Origin: Cladorhizidae sp. MBARI D1340-BT2
Taxonomy: Eukaryota > Porifera > Demospongiae > Poecilosclerida > Cladorhizidae
Assembly: GCA_028752905.1 (NCBI GenBank)
Contig: JAQNBH010000140.1
Coordinates: 62,001-126,000, forward strand
Reading direction: 5' to 3'
Length of the DNA: 64,000 bases
Below are positions 9,301 to 18,643 of this stretch, piece after piece (the first letter of the stretch is position 1; the number at the start of each line of letters is the position of its first letter). A program made the translations under genes and the position numbers. The notes below the pieces were generated by a model that ran no database searches, was not told where the DNA came from, and saw only the letters and a list, made by a program, of their open reading frames with translations.

Positions 9301-9706
9301 GGAAACTAACCTTGCATCTGCTGCACACTCGCAAAAGTGCACATATGACCAACACTCAAGCACTCCTCATTTTGCAGTAGGTGACACTGTTTGGCTCTCT
9401 GTGCCCACTGCTGGAAAGTTGGAACCTCGATGGGAAGGAGGTTGGGTGGTGAAATCGATCAAGAGCTCGCTCAATGTTGAAATTCAGGATAGCAACCGAT
9501 CCAAAATTGTGCACGTCAACCGGCTACGACATAGAATTCAACCAGACATTTCTGAGGTTCAAGACTTGGAAACAGCAACCACACCATGTGAACAATCATG
9601 GAACCCACCTGGAGTTGACCACATCACAATCCTCCCACCTACTGAAATGCCACAGAGACGTTACCCCCAAAGAGAGCATCATCCACCAGAACGTTATGGA
9701 ACCTAA
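6254..9706 (+). CDS. pol: Pol polyprotein: protease, reverse transcriptase, RNase H, integrase
   Basis: The frame opens after TAG 6251-6253 with GTG, not ATG, so translation should enter by -1 shift at 6293-6299; residue numbers here count from 6254. The protease active site is DSGS at 65-68. RT has LDLQSGYW (D347), MPFGLTGAP and the YLDD box at 409-412. RNase H has all four acidic residues: D561, E598, D623 and D665. Integrase has an H771-x6-H778 and C805-x2-C808 zinc-binding module and a catalytic triad D839, D897, E933, giving D,D(35)E. A C-terminal module ending IVHVNRLR resembles the GPY/F domain, with W where the motif usually has Y or F; no chromodomain is visible. Length (1,150 codons) and order are typical of Ty3/gypsy, and no key residue is missing. 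TAA at 9704-9706 ends it 34 bp before the 3' LTR. Confidence 0.95.
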   Translation: MWKSGTSGQKLLPGKRARDVCQGQQASLSPMSPHDLSVVTVAAVKSKVAATMGRLGEVEVEMMLDSGSSVSLMRKEVLTHAKGVTHIEGPIQLRLMTASGQQLPILSHVCVPIHIGELQVKHNVVVVDTLVSPVILGVDFLCKHGVVLDFTKPSVMVRNNTTAASAINEKVAPVLRIYEASRKIEGKACIVAEIEQPGTDVVEECAVPMYHKPTKFELPECPRSILADVVQEFQALFQTTPGVTEAALHFIPTKGNPIKVPPRRMPAHYREEIENLLHTMLEQGIIEVSSSPWMAPAVFVPKKSGDTRLCVDYRELNKNTTKDAYPLPLPDEVQDRLSGSTLFSTLDLQSGYWQLPVSPNDQEKTAFCPGPGMGLFQFKRMPFGLTGAPSSFQRLMDKVLRGLPFVTIYLDDILVHSPDEKAHCAHLRVVFERLLAAGLTLRGKKCHIGLLKVGYLGHTFTGTGMSPDPQKIQAVLQIPEPMDVKAVRHFIGLASYYRRYIPKFSDIAAPLNALTKKATPFSWNHDCNIAFNTLKEHLISAPILAYPRFDQFSPEFNLQTDASAVGIGAVLEQDGHVIAYASRSLTQSERQYSVIQRECLAIIYAVKQFRHYLLGRHFKLFTDHAPLQWLSAQKMEGMLCRWALALQEYNLQIVYRKGSLNTNADALSRLESLPCALTLALPHYSTTELREAQQADNIISKVIQAEPGVSSPPRGREWSHYPWRRYVNLWGQLRVINGILCRHYIPNPVCKAVTVPVLPLSMHKQALMHSHDNPAAGHQGAERTLQRLRQEAYWVSMAGDVQQYCRECVKCQQSKLTMPKRAPLTNVPIGKPWEMLAVDVLEVPISRNNNRYLLVIQDYFTKWGEAIPMPDQTANRITRELIKLFSTFGQPAILHSDQGRNFESTVLAQALEAFGVKKSRTTAYHPQGDGMVERFNRTLLQLLRSYVDKQDNWEKHLPLVLYAYRTSIHSSTLSTPFLLMYGRNHTNVSLTKSAAFDAQLYPENLQAKLAELRDFVETNLASAAHSQKCTYDQHSSTPHFAVGDTVWLSVPTAGKLEPRWEGGWVVKSIKSSLNVEIQDSNRSKIVHVNRLRHRIQPDISEVQDLETATTPCEQSWNPPGVDHITILPPTEMPQRRYPQREHHPPERYGT
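6293..6335 (+). promoter_or_regulatory. -1 programmed ribosomal frameshift signal between gag and pol
   Basis: The heptamer GGGAAAC (6293-6299) sits in the gag frame as G GGA AAC, the X XXY YYZ form used by retroviral -1 frameshift sites. A 6-nt spacer (6300-6305) is followed by an 11-bp stem: GGGATGTCTGT (6306-6316) pairs with ACAGGCGTCCC (6325-6335), including two G-U pairs, around an 8-nt loop. The shift moves ribosomes from the gag frame into the pol frame exactly as needed, just after the second zinc knuckle. A four-pair pseudoknot (GGGG 6319-6322 with CCCC 6339-6342) can be drawn but the connecting loop looks too short. Confidence 0.75.
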
Positions 9707-9726
9707 AGCTCGGGACGAGCTTTTAT

Positions 9727-9736
9727 AAAGGGGGAG
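9727..9736 (+). other. polypurine tract
   Basis: AAAGGGGGAG lies just upstream of the 3' LTR with four bases (CGTA) between. This is the expected position of the plus-strand primer that survives RNase H digestion during reverse transcription. The four-base gap is slightly larger than in many elements. Confidence 0.7.
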
Positions 9737-9740
9737 CGTA

Positions 9741-9966
9741 TGTAGGCTAGTTGAAGTTGCACTGAACTTGTAATTAGTGACTCATTGTAATTAGTGATGA
9801 TTGCATAATTAACACTGATAGACACCTTGGTCACTGTGGACTTTATATGTACATACATAGATGGATGTGTTGATGTGATCATGTGACTAAGCTTGGACAG
9901 GTTGTCGTTGTGATTTGTCTTGTCAGTTATAAAACTTAAATCCTAAGAGATCTGTTGAGTCTTACA
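9741..9966 (+). repeat. 3' LTR (226 bp)
   Basis: It has the same length and sequence as 5266-5491 by eye, with TGTAGG and CTTACA termini. The following TATA (9967-9970) matches the TATA before the 5' LTR. Matching LTRs imply that few or no substitutions have accumulated since insertion. Confidence 0.95.
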
Positions 9967-10041
9967 TATATATATAAAGAACAAGTTCCTCTTAAATATA
10001 AAGGGTGTTCCTCTAAACATCCAGCACCTTTTTCATGACAG

Positions 10042-10141
10042 ACCTCGAAGGCTGATGACAGCAGCCAGAGTGAGAGATACTTTACAGAATAGCCACATCA
10101 ATGGAGTGCTTGCCTGGAGTAATTGTACCATGTCATTGTAA
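10042..10141 (+). CDS. possible terminal coding exon downstream of the retrotransposon
   Basis: A pyrimidine run and AG (CCTTTTTCATGACAG, AG at 10040-10041) precede an open frame that reads PRRLMTAARVRDTLQNS... GVLAWSNCTMSL and stops at TAA 10139-10141. The same frame is in fact open from the LTR edge, so the exon start is uncertain. ATTAAA at 10153-10158 is a known variant poly(A) signal just after the stop. If this is a last exon, the Ty3/gypsy element sits in or next to the preceding intron, but no upstream exon was recognised between 4856 and 5265. The family is unrecognised. Confidence 0.3.
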
Positions 10142-10310
10142 ATTTGTGCAAAATTAAAACATAAATATGACATTCAGAATAACTCAATGTCCAGGGCTGT
10201 AACTTTGCCCTTTGCTACTCTGTGCATAATAGTAGAGTGCTTGGTAAGCTCACATTTGGGTTAGGTGATAAAAGCTCCACCAGCATCAAATTTCAGCGAG
10301 ATGTATTATG
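10142..10310. other. unique spacer, no gene seen
   Basis: Apart from the possible ATTAAA signal at 10153-10158, nothing is recognisable. The sequence leads directly into the 39-bp array. Confidence 0.5.
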
Positions 10311-10947
10311 TAAAGGGTCCTATAATGTTTGTTCTCTACATTGATAGGTAAAGGGTCAAGTAAATGTTTGTACTCTATATATTGATGTACTCTATATATT
10401 GATAGGTAAAGGGTCCTGTAAATGTTTGTTCTCTATACTGATAGGTAAAGGACCCAGTAAATATTTGTTCTCTACACTGATAGGTAAAGGGTCCAGTAAA
10501 TGTTTGTTCTCTACACTGATAGGTAAAAGGTCCTGTAAATATTTGTTCTCTACACTGATAGGTAAAGGGTCCTGTAAATGTTTGTTCTCTACACTGATAG
10601 GTAAAGGGTCCTGTAAATGTTTATTCTCTACATTGACAGGTAAAGGGTCCTGTAAATGTTTGTTCTCTACACTGATAGGTAAAAAGGACTGATAGGTAAA
10701 AAGGATAGGTAAAGGGTCCTGTAAATGTTTGTTCTCTACATCCTGTAAATGTTTATTCTCTACACTGATAGGTAAAGGTAATGGGTCAAGTAAATGTTTG
10801 TTCTCTACACTGATAGGTAAAGGGTTATGTAAATGTTTGTTCTCTACACTGATAGGTAAAGGGTTATGTAAATGTTTGTTCTCTACACTGATAGGTAAAG
10901 GGTCCTGTAAATGTTTGTTCTCTATACTGATAGGTAAAGGACCAAGT
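10311..10947. repeat. 39-bp minisatellite array (~16 copies)
   Basis: The unit contains CTGATAGGTAAAGGGTCCTG followed by TAAATGTTTGTTCTCTACA. Copies vary mainly at GTCCTG (GTCAAG, GTTATG, ACCCAG). One block near 10684-10712 is scrambled (GATAGGTAAAAAGGA repeated), as expected of slippage. Because 39 is a multiple of three, frames stay open across copies (10399-10692, 10729-10962 on plus) and encode a 13-residue repeat; no start context or selective pattern supports a protein. Confidence 0.95.
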
Positions 10948-13900
10948 CTAGTTGGTATGTAGTCAGTCCTACCTGTACTGCCATGCTAGTTGGTGTGTAG
11001 TCAGTCCTACCTGTACTGCCATGCTAGTTGGTATGTAGTCAGTCCTACCTGTACTGCCATGTTAGTTGGTGTGTAGTCCTACCTGTACTGCCATGCTAGT
11101 TGGTGTGTAGTCCTACCTGTACTGCCATGCTAGTTGGTGTGTAGTCCTACCTGTACTGCCATGCTAGTTGGTGTGTAGTCCTACCTGTACTGCCATGCTA
11201 GTTGATGTGTAGTCCTACCTGTACTGCCATGCTAGTTGGTGTGTAGTCCTACCTGTACTGCCATGCTAGTTGGTGTGTAGTCCTACCTGTACTGCCATGC
11301 TAGTTGGTGTGTAGTCCTACCTGTACTGCCATGCTAGTTGGTGTATAGTCCTACCTGTACTGCCATGCTAGTTGGTGTGTAGTCCTACCTGTACTGCCAT
11401 GCTAGTTGGTGTGTAGTCCTACCTGTACTGCCATGCTAGTTGGTGTGCAGTCCTACCTGTACTGCCATGCTAGTTGGTGTGTAGTCCTACCTGTACTGCC
11501 ATGCTAGTTGATGTGTAGTCCTACCTGTACTGCCATGCTAGTTGGTGTGTAGTCCTACCTGTACTGCCATGCTAGTTGGTGTGTAGTCCTACCTGTACTG
11601 CCATGCTAGTTGGTGTGTAGTCCTACCTGTACTGCCATGCTAGTTGGTGTATAGTCCTACCTGTACTGCCATGCTAGTTGGTGTGTAGTCCTACCTGTAC
11701 TGCCATGCTAGTTGGTGTGTAGTCCTACCTGTACTGCCATGCTAGTTGGTGTGCAGTCCTACCTGTACTGCCATGCTAGTTGGTGTGTAGTCCTACCTGT
11801 ACTGCCATGCTAGTGGGTGTGTAGTCCTACCTGTACTGCCATGCTAGTTGGTGTGTAGTCCTACCTGTACTGACATGCTAGTTGGTGTGTAGTCCTACCT
11901 GTACTGCCATGCTAGTTGGTATGTAGTCCTACCTGTACTGCCATGTTAGTTGGTGTGTAGTCCTACCTGTACTGCCATGCTAGTTGGTGTGTAGTCCTAC
12001 CTGTACTGACATGCTAGTTGGTGTGTAGTCCTACCTGTACTGACATGCTAGTTGGTGTGTAGTCCTACCTGTACTGCCATGCTAGTTGGTGTGCAGTCCT
12101 ACCTGTACTGCCATGCTAGTTGGTGTGTAGTCCTACCTGTACTGCCACGCTAGTTGGTGTGTAGTCCTACCTGTACTGCCATGCTAGTTGGTGTATAGTC
12201 CTACCTGTACTGCCATGCTAGTTGGTGTGTAGTCCTACCTGTACTGCCATGCTAGTTGGTGTGTAGTCCTACCTGTACTGCCATGCTAGTTGGTGTGTAG
12301 TCCTACCTGTACTGCCATGCTAGTTGGTGTATAGTCCTACCTGTACTGCCATGCTAGTTGGTGTGTAGTCCTACCTGTACTGCCATGCTAGTTGGTGTGT
12401 AGTCAGTCCTACCTGTACTGCCATGCTAGTTGGTGTGTAGTCCTACCTGTACTGCCATGCTAGTTGGTGTGCAGTCCTACCTGTACTGCCATGCTAGTTG
12501 GTGTGTAGTCAGTCCTACCTGTACTGCCATGCTAGTTGGTGTGTAGTCCTACCTGTACTGCCATGCTAGTTGGTGTGTAGTCCTACCTGTACTGCCATGC
12601 TAGTTGGTGTATAGTCCTACCTGTACTGCCATGCTAGTTGGTGTATAGTCCTACCTGTACTGCCATGCTAGTTGGTGTGTAGTCCTACCTGTACTGCCAT
12701 GCTAGTTGGTGTGTAGTCCTACCTGTACTGCCATGCTAGTTGGTGTGCAGTCCTACCTGTACTGCCATGCTAGTTGGTGTGTAGTCCTACCTGTACTGAC
12801 ATGCTAGTTGGTGTGTAGTCCTACCTGTACTGACATGCTAGTTGGTGTGTAGTCCTACCTGTACTGCCATGCTAGTTGGTGTGCAGTCCTACCTGTACTG
12901 CCATGCTAGTTGGTGTGTAGTCCTACCTGTACTGCCACGCTAGTTGGTGTGTAGTCCTACCTGTACTGCCATGCTAGTTGGTGTATAGTCCTACCTGTAC
13001 TGCCATGCTAGTTGGTGTGTAGTCCTACCTGTACTGCCATGCTAGTTGGTGTATAGTCCTACCTGTACTGCCATGCTAGTTGGTGTGTAGTCCTACCTGT
13101 ACTGCCATGCTAGTTGGTGTGCAGTCCTACCTGTACTGCCATGCTAGTTGGTGTGTAGTCCTACCTGTACTGACATGCTAGTTGGTGTGTAGTCCTACCT
13201 GTACTGACATGCTAGTTGGTGTGTAGTCCTACCTGTACTGCCATGCTAGTTGGTGTGCAGTCCTACCTGTACTGCCATGCTAGTTGGTGTGTAGTCCTAC
13301 CTGTACTGCCATGCTAGTTGGTGTGTAGTCCTACCTGTACTGCCATGCTAGTTGGTGTGTAGTCCTACCTGTACTGCCATGCTAGTTGCTGTGTAGTCCT
13401 ACCTGTACTGCCATGCTAGTTGGTGTGTAGTCCTATCTCTACTGCCATGCTAGTTGGTGTATAGTCCTACCTGCACTGCCATGCTAGTTGATGTGTAGTC
13501 CTACCTGTACTGCCATGCTAGTTGGTGTATAGTCCTACCTGTACTGCCATGCTAGTTGGTGTGTAGTCCTAACTGTACTGCCATGCTAGTTGGTGTGTAG
13601 TCCTACCTGTACTGCCATGCTAGTTGGTGTATAGTCCTACCTGCACTGCCATGCTAGTTGGTGTGTAGTCCTACCTGTACTGCCATGCTAGTTGGTGTGT
13701 AGTCCTACCTGTACTGCCATGCTAGTTGGTGTGTAGTCCTACCTGTACTGCCATGCTAGTTGGTGTATAGTCCTACCTGTACTGCCATGCTAGTTGGTGT
13801 GTAGTCCTACCTGTACTGCCATGCTAGTTGGTGTATAGTCCTACCTGTACTGCCATGCTAGTTGGTGTGTAGTCCTACCTGTACTGTCATGCTAGTTGGT

Positions 13901-16900
13901 GTGTAGTCCTACCTGTACTGCCATGCTAGTTGGTGTGCAGTCCTACCTGTACTGCCATGCTAGTTGGTGTGTAGTCCTACCTGTACTGCCATGCTAGTTG
14001 ATGTGTAGTCCTACCTGTACTGCCATGCTAGTTGGTGTGTAGTCCTACCTGTACTGCCATGCTAGTTGGTGTGTAGTCCTACCTGTACTGCCATGCTAGT
14101 TGGTGTGTAGTCCTACCTGTACTGCCATGCTAGTTGGTGTATAGTCCTACCTGTACTGCCATGCTAGTTGGTGTGTAGTCCTACCTGTACTGCCATGCTA
14201 GTTGGTGTGTAGTCCTACCTGTACTGCCATGCTAGTTGGTGTGCAGTCCTACCTGTACTGCCATGTTAGTTGGTGTGTAGTCCTACCTGTACTGCCATGC
14301 TAGTTGGTATGTAGTCAGTCCTACCTGTACTGCCATGCTAGTTGGTGTGTAGTCCTACCTGTACTGACATGCTAGTTGGTGTGTAGTCCTACCTGTACTG
14401 CCATGCTAGTTGGTATGTAGTCCTACCTGTACTGCCATGTTAGTTGGTGTGTAGTCCTACCTGTACTGCCATGCTAGTTGGTGTGTAGTCCTACCTGTAC
14501 TGACATGCTAGTTGGTGTGTAGTCCTACCTGTACTGACATGCTAGTTGGTGTGTAGTCCCACCTGTACTGCCATGCTAGTTGGTGTGCAGTCCTACCTGT
14601 ACTGCCATGCTAGTTGGTGTGTAGTCCTACCTGTACTGCCACGCTAGTTGGTGTGTAGTCCTACCTGTACTGCCATGCTAGTTGGTGTATAGTCCTACCT
14701 GTACTGCCATGCTAGTTGGTGTGTAGTCCTACCTGTACTGCCATGCTAGTTGGTGTGTAGTCCTACCTGTACTGCCATGCTAGTTGGTGTGTAGTCCTAC
14801 CTGTACTGCCATGCTAGTTGGTGTATAGTCCTACCTGTACTGCCATGCTAGTTGGTGTGTAGTCCTACCTGTACTGCCATGCTAGTTGGTGTGTAGTCAG
14901 TCCTACCTGTACTGCCATGCTAGTTGGTGTGTAGTCCTACCTGTACTGCCATGCTAGTTGGTGTGCAGTCCTACCTGTACTGCCATGCTAGTTGGTGTGT
15001 AGTCAGTCCTACCTGTACTGCCATGCTAGTTGGTGTGTAGTCCTACCTGTACTGCCATGCTAGTTGGTGTGTAGTCCTACCTGTACTGCCATGCTAGTTG
15101 GTGTATAGTCCTACCTGTACTGCCATGCTAGTTGGTGTATAGTCCTACCTGTACTGCCATGCTAGTTGGTGTGTAGTCCTACCTGTACTGCCATGCTAGT
15201 TGGTGTGTAGTCCTACCTGTACTGCCATGCTAGTTGGTGTGCAGTCCTACCTGTACTGCCATGCTAGTTGGTGTGTAGTCCTACCTGTACTGACATGCTA
15301 GTTGGTGTGTAGTCCTACCTGTACTGACATGCTAGTTGGTGTGTAGTCCTACCTGTACTGCCATGCTAGTTGGTGTGCAGTCCTACCTGTACTGCCATGC
15401 TAGTTGGTGTGTAGTCCTACCTGTACTGCCATGCTAGTTGGTGTGTAGTCCTACCTGTACTGCCATGCTAGTTGGTGTGTAGTCCTACCTGTACTGCCAT
15501 GCTAGTTGCTGTGTAGTCCTACCTGTACTGCCATGCTAGTTGGTGTGTAGTCCTATCTCTACTGCCATGCTAGTTGGTGTATAGTCCTACCTGCACTGCC
15601 ATGCTAGTTGATGTGTAGTCCTACCTGTACTGCCATGCTAGTTGGTGTATAGTCCTACCTGTACTGCCATGCTAGTTGGTGTGTAGTCCTAACTGTACTG
15701 CCATGCTAGTTGGTGTGTAGTCCTACCTGTACTGCCATGCTAGTTGGTGTATAGTCCTACCTGCACTGCCATGCTAGTTGGTGTGTAGTCCTACCTGTAC
15801 TGCCATGCTAGTTGGTGTGTAGTCCTACCTGTACTGCCATGCTAGTTGGTGTGTAGTCCTACCTGTACTGCCATGCTAGTTGGTGTATAGTCCTACCTGT
15901 ACTGCCATGCTAGTTGGTGTGTAGTCCTACCTGTACTGCCATGCTAGTTGGTGTGTAGTCAGTCCTACCTGTACTGCCATGCTAGTTGGTGTGTAGTCCT
16001 ACCTGTACTGCCATGCTAGTTGGTGTGCAGTCCTACCTGTACTGCCATGCTAGTTGGTGTGTAGTCAGTCCTACCTGTACTGCCATGCTAGTTGGTGTGT
16101 AGTCCTACCTGTACTGCCATGCTAGTTGGTGTGTAGTCCTACCTGTACTGCCATGCTAGTTGGTGTATAGTCCTACCTGTACTGCCATGCTAGTTGGTGT
16201 GTAGTCCTACCTGTACTGCCATGCTAGTTGGTGTGTAGTCCTACCTGTACTGCCATGCTAGTTGGTGTGCAGTCCTACCTGTACTGCCATGCTAGTTGGT
16301 GTGTAGTCCTACCTGTACTGACATGCTAGTTGGTGTCTAGTCCTACCTGTACTGACATGCTAGTTGGTGTGTAGTCCTACCTGTACTGCCATGCTAGTTG
16401 GTGTGCAGTCCTACCTGTACTGCCATGCTAGTTGGTGTGTAGTCCTACCTGTACTGCCACGCTAGTTGGTGTGTAGTCCTACCTGTACTGCCATGCTAGT
16501 TGGTGTATAGTCCTACCTGTACTGCCATGCTAGTTGGTGTGCAGTCCTACCTGTACTGCCATGCTAGTTGGTGTGTAGTCCTACCTGTACTGCCATGCTA
16601 GTTGGTGTGTAGTCCTACCTGTACTGCCATGCTAGTTGGCGTGTAGTCCTACCTGTACTGCCATGCTAGTTGGTGTGTAGTCCTACCTGTACTGCCATGC
16701 TAGTTGGTGTGCAGTCCTACCTGTACTGCCATGCTAGTTGGTGTGTAGTCCTACCTGTACTGCCATGCTAGTTGGTGTGCAGTCCTACCTGTACTGCCAT
16801 GCTAGTTGGTGTGTAGTCCTACCTGTACTGCCATGCTAGTTGGTGTATAGTCCTACCTGTACTGCCATGCTAGTTGGTGTGTAGTCCTACCTGTACTGCC

Positions 16901-18482
16901 ATGCTAGTTGGTGTGTAGTCCTACCTGTACTGCCATGCTAGTTGGTGTGTAGTCCTACCTGTACTGCCATGCTAGTTGGTGTGCAGTCCTACCTGTACTG
17001 CCATGCTAGTTGGTGTGTAGTCCTACCTGTACTGCCATGCTAGTTGGTGTGTAGTCCTACCTGTATACTGCCATGCTAGTTGGTGTATAGTCCTACCTGT
17101 ACTGCCATGCTAGTTGGTGTGTAGTCCTACCTGTACTGCCATGCTAGTTGGTGTGTAGTCCTACCTGTACTGCCATGCTAGTTGGTGTGTAGTCCTACCT
17201 GTACTGCCATGCTAGTTGGTGTATAGTCCTACCTGTACTGCCATGCTAGTTGGTGTGTAGTCCTACCTGTACTGCCATGCTAGTTGGTGTGTAGTCCTAC
17301 CTGTACTGCCATGCTAGTTGGTGTGTAGTCCTACCTGTACTGCCATGCTAGTTGGTGTGTATTCCTACCTGTACTGCCATGCTAGTTGGTGTGCAGTCCT
17401 ACCTGTACTGCCATGCTAGTTGGTGTGTAGTCCTATCCTGTACTGCCATGCTAGTTGGTGTGTAGTCCTACCTGTACTGCCATGCTAGTTGGTGTGTAGT
17501 CCTACCTGTACTGCCATGCTAGTTGGTGTGTAGTCCTACGTGTACTGCCATGCTAGTTGGTGTATAGTCCTACCTGTACTGCCATGCTAGTTGGTGTGTA
17601 GTCCTAACTGTACTGCCATGCTAGTTGGTGTATAGTCCTACCTGTACTGCCATGCTAGTTGGTGTGTAGTCCTACGTGTACTGCCATGCTAGTTGGTGTA
17701 TAGTCCTACCTGTACTGCCATGCTAGTTGGTGTGTAGTCCTACCTGTACTGCCATGCTAGTTGGTGTGTAGTCCTACCTGTACTGCCATGCTAGTTGGTG
17801 TGCAGTCCTACCTGTACTGCCATGCTAGTTGGTGTGTAGTCCTACCTGTACTGCCATGCTAGTTGGTGTGTAGTCCTACCTGTACTGCCATGCTAGTTGG
17901 TGTGTAGTCCTACCTGTACTGCCATGCTAGTTGCTGTGTAGTCCTACCTGTACTGCCATGCTAGTTGGTGTGTAGTCCTATCTCTACTGCCATGCTAGTT
18001 GGTGTATAGTCCTACCTGCACTGCCATGCTAGTTGATGTGTAGTCCTACCTGTACTGCCATGCTAGTTGGTGTATAGTCCTACCTGTACTGCCATGCTAG
18101 TTGGTGTGTAGTCCTAACTGTACTGCCATGCTAGTTGGTGTGTAGTCCTACCTGTACTGCCATGCTAGTTGGTGTATAGTCCTACCTGCACTGCCATGCT
18201 AGTTGGTGTGTAGTCCTACCTGTACTGCCATGCTAGTTGGTGTGTAGTCCTACCTGTACTGCCATGCTAGTTGGTGTGTAGTCCTACCTGTACTGCCATG
18301 CTAGTTGGTGTGTAGTCCTACCTGTACTGCCATGCTAGTTGGTGTGTAGTCCTACCTGTACTGCCATGCTAGTTGGTGTGTAGTCCTACCTGTACTGCCA
18401 TGCTAGTTGGTGTGTAGTCCTACCTGTACTGCCATCCTAGTTGGTGTGCAGTCCTACCTGTACTGCCATGCTAGTTGGTGTG
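10948..18482. repeat. 34-bp minisatellite array B (~220 copies)
   Basis: The unit starts GCTAGTTGGTGTGTAGTCC and ends TACCTGTACTGCCAT, with about 50% GC. Common variants are GTATAG or GTGCAG for GTGTAG, GACAT for GCCAT, and a 4-bp duplication AGTCAGTC giving 38-bp units. Variant units recur in blocks. For example GCTAGTTGCTGTG followed by TATCTCTACTG occurs at about 13381, 15501 and 17926. Those spacings are 2,120 and 2,425 bp, equal to 62 and 71 units plus 12 and 11 bp of small insertions. No open frame of note exists. The array ends where GGTGTGTGTCTAGCAC begins at about 18474. Confidence 0.95.
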
Positions 18483-18643
18483 TGTCTAGCACACAGACAT
18501 TGTCCAAGCCCTAACCCTAGTCATTGTCCAAACCTAACCTTAGTTATTGCATTCGGACATATATACATATATATATATAATATACATAGTAACACACTGA
18601 CCACACCTCTTTACCCAAGTCTTATACGCTGACATACACACAG
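18483..18643. other. spacer or intron between satellite B and the gene exons
   Basis: It contains two CTAACC-rich copies of a short motif (CATTGTCCAA at 18509 and 18531 regions), a TA-rich run (about 18557-18590) and, at its end, CGCTGACATACACACAG (18627-18643), which resembles a branch point plus 3' splice site leading into the exon that follows. Confidence 0.4.

Larger units (their letters stand above)
5266..9966 (+). mobile_element. complete Ty3/gypsy LTR retrotransposon (4,701 bp)
   Basis: All structural parts are present in order: 5' LTR 5266-5491, tRNA primer site 5493-5508, gag 5505-6347, pol 6254-9706 in the -1 frame, polypurine tract 9727-9736, 3' LTR 9741-9966. The target repeat is TATA (5262-5265 and 9967-9970); because the target is a TA run it could be read as 4 to 6 bp. 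The domain order protease-RT-RNase H-integrase is that of Ty3/gypsy (Metaviridae). There is no env frame: pol ends 34 bp before the 3' LTR. The LTRs show no difference by eye and both large frames are open, so the insertion is young and may be active. I cannot place it in a named clade without a tree. Confidence 0.95.

Noticed and set aside
9706..9741. env gene or third ORF in the retrotransposon
   Set aside because: Only 34 bases separate the pol stop from the 3' LTR.
10533..10545. Pumilio-like TGTAAATA in the 39-bp array
   Set aside because: Most units carry TGTAAATG instead, so the exact motif is not a property of the array.
10399..10962. 13-residue repeat protein (GKGSCKCLFSTLI)
   Set aside because: The 39-bp unit keeps frame by arithmetic. 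Substitutions show no silent-site bias and there is no plausible start context.
18509..18520. Telomere-like CCCTAACCCTAG
   Set aside because: Fewer than two full repeats, with none further; not telomeric.
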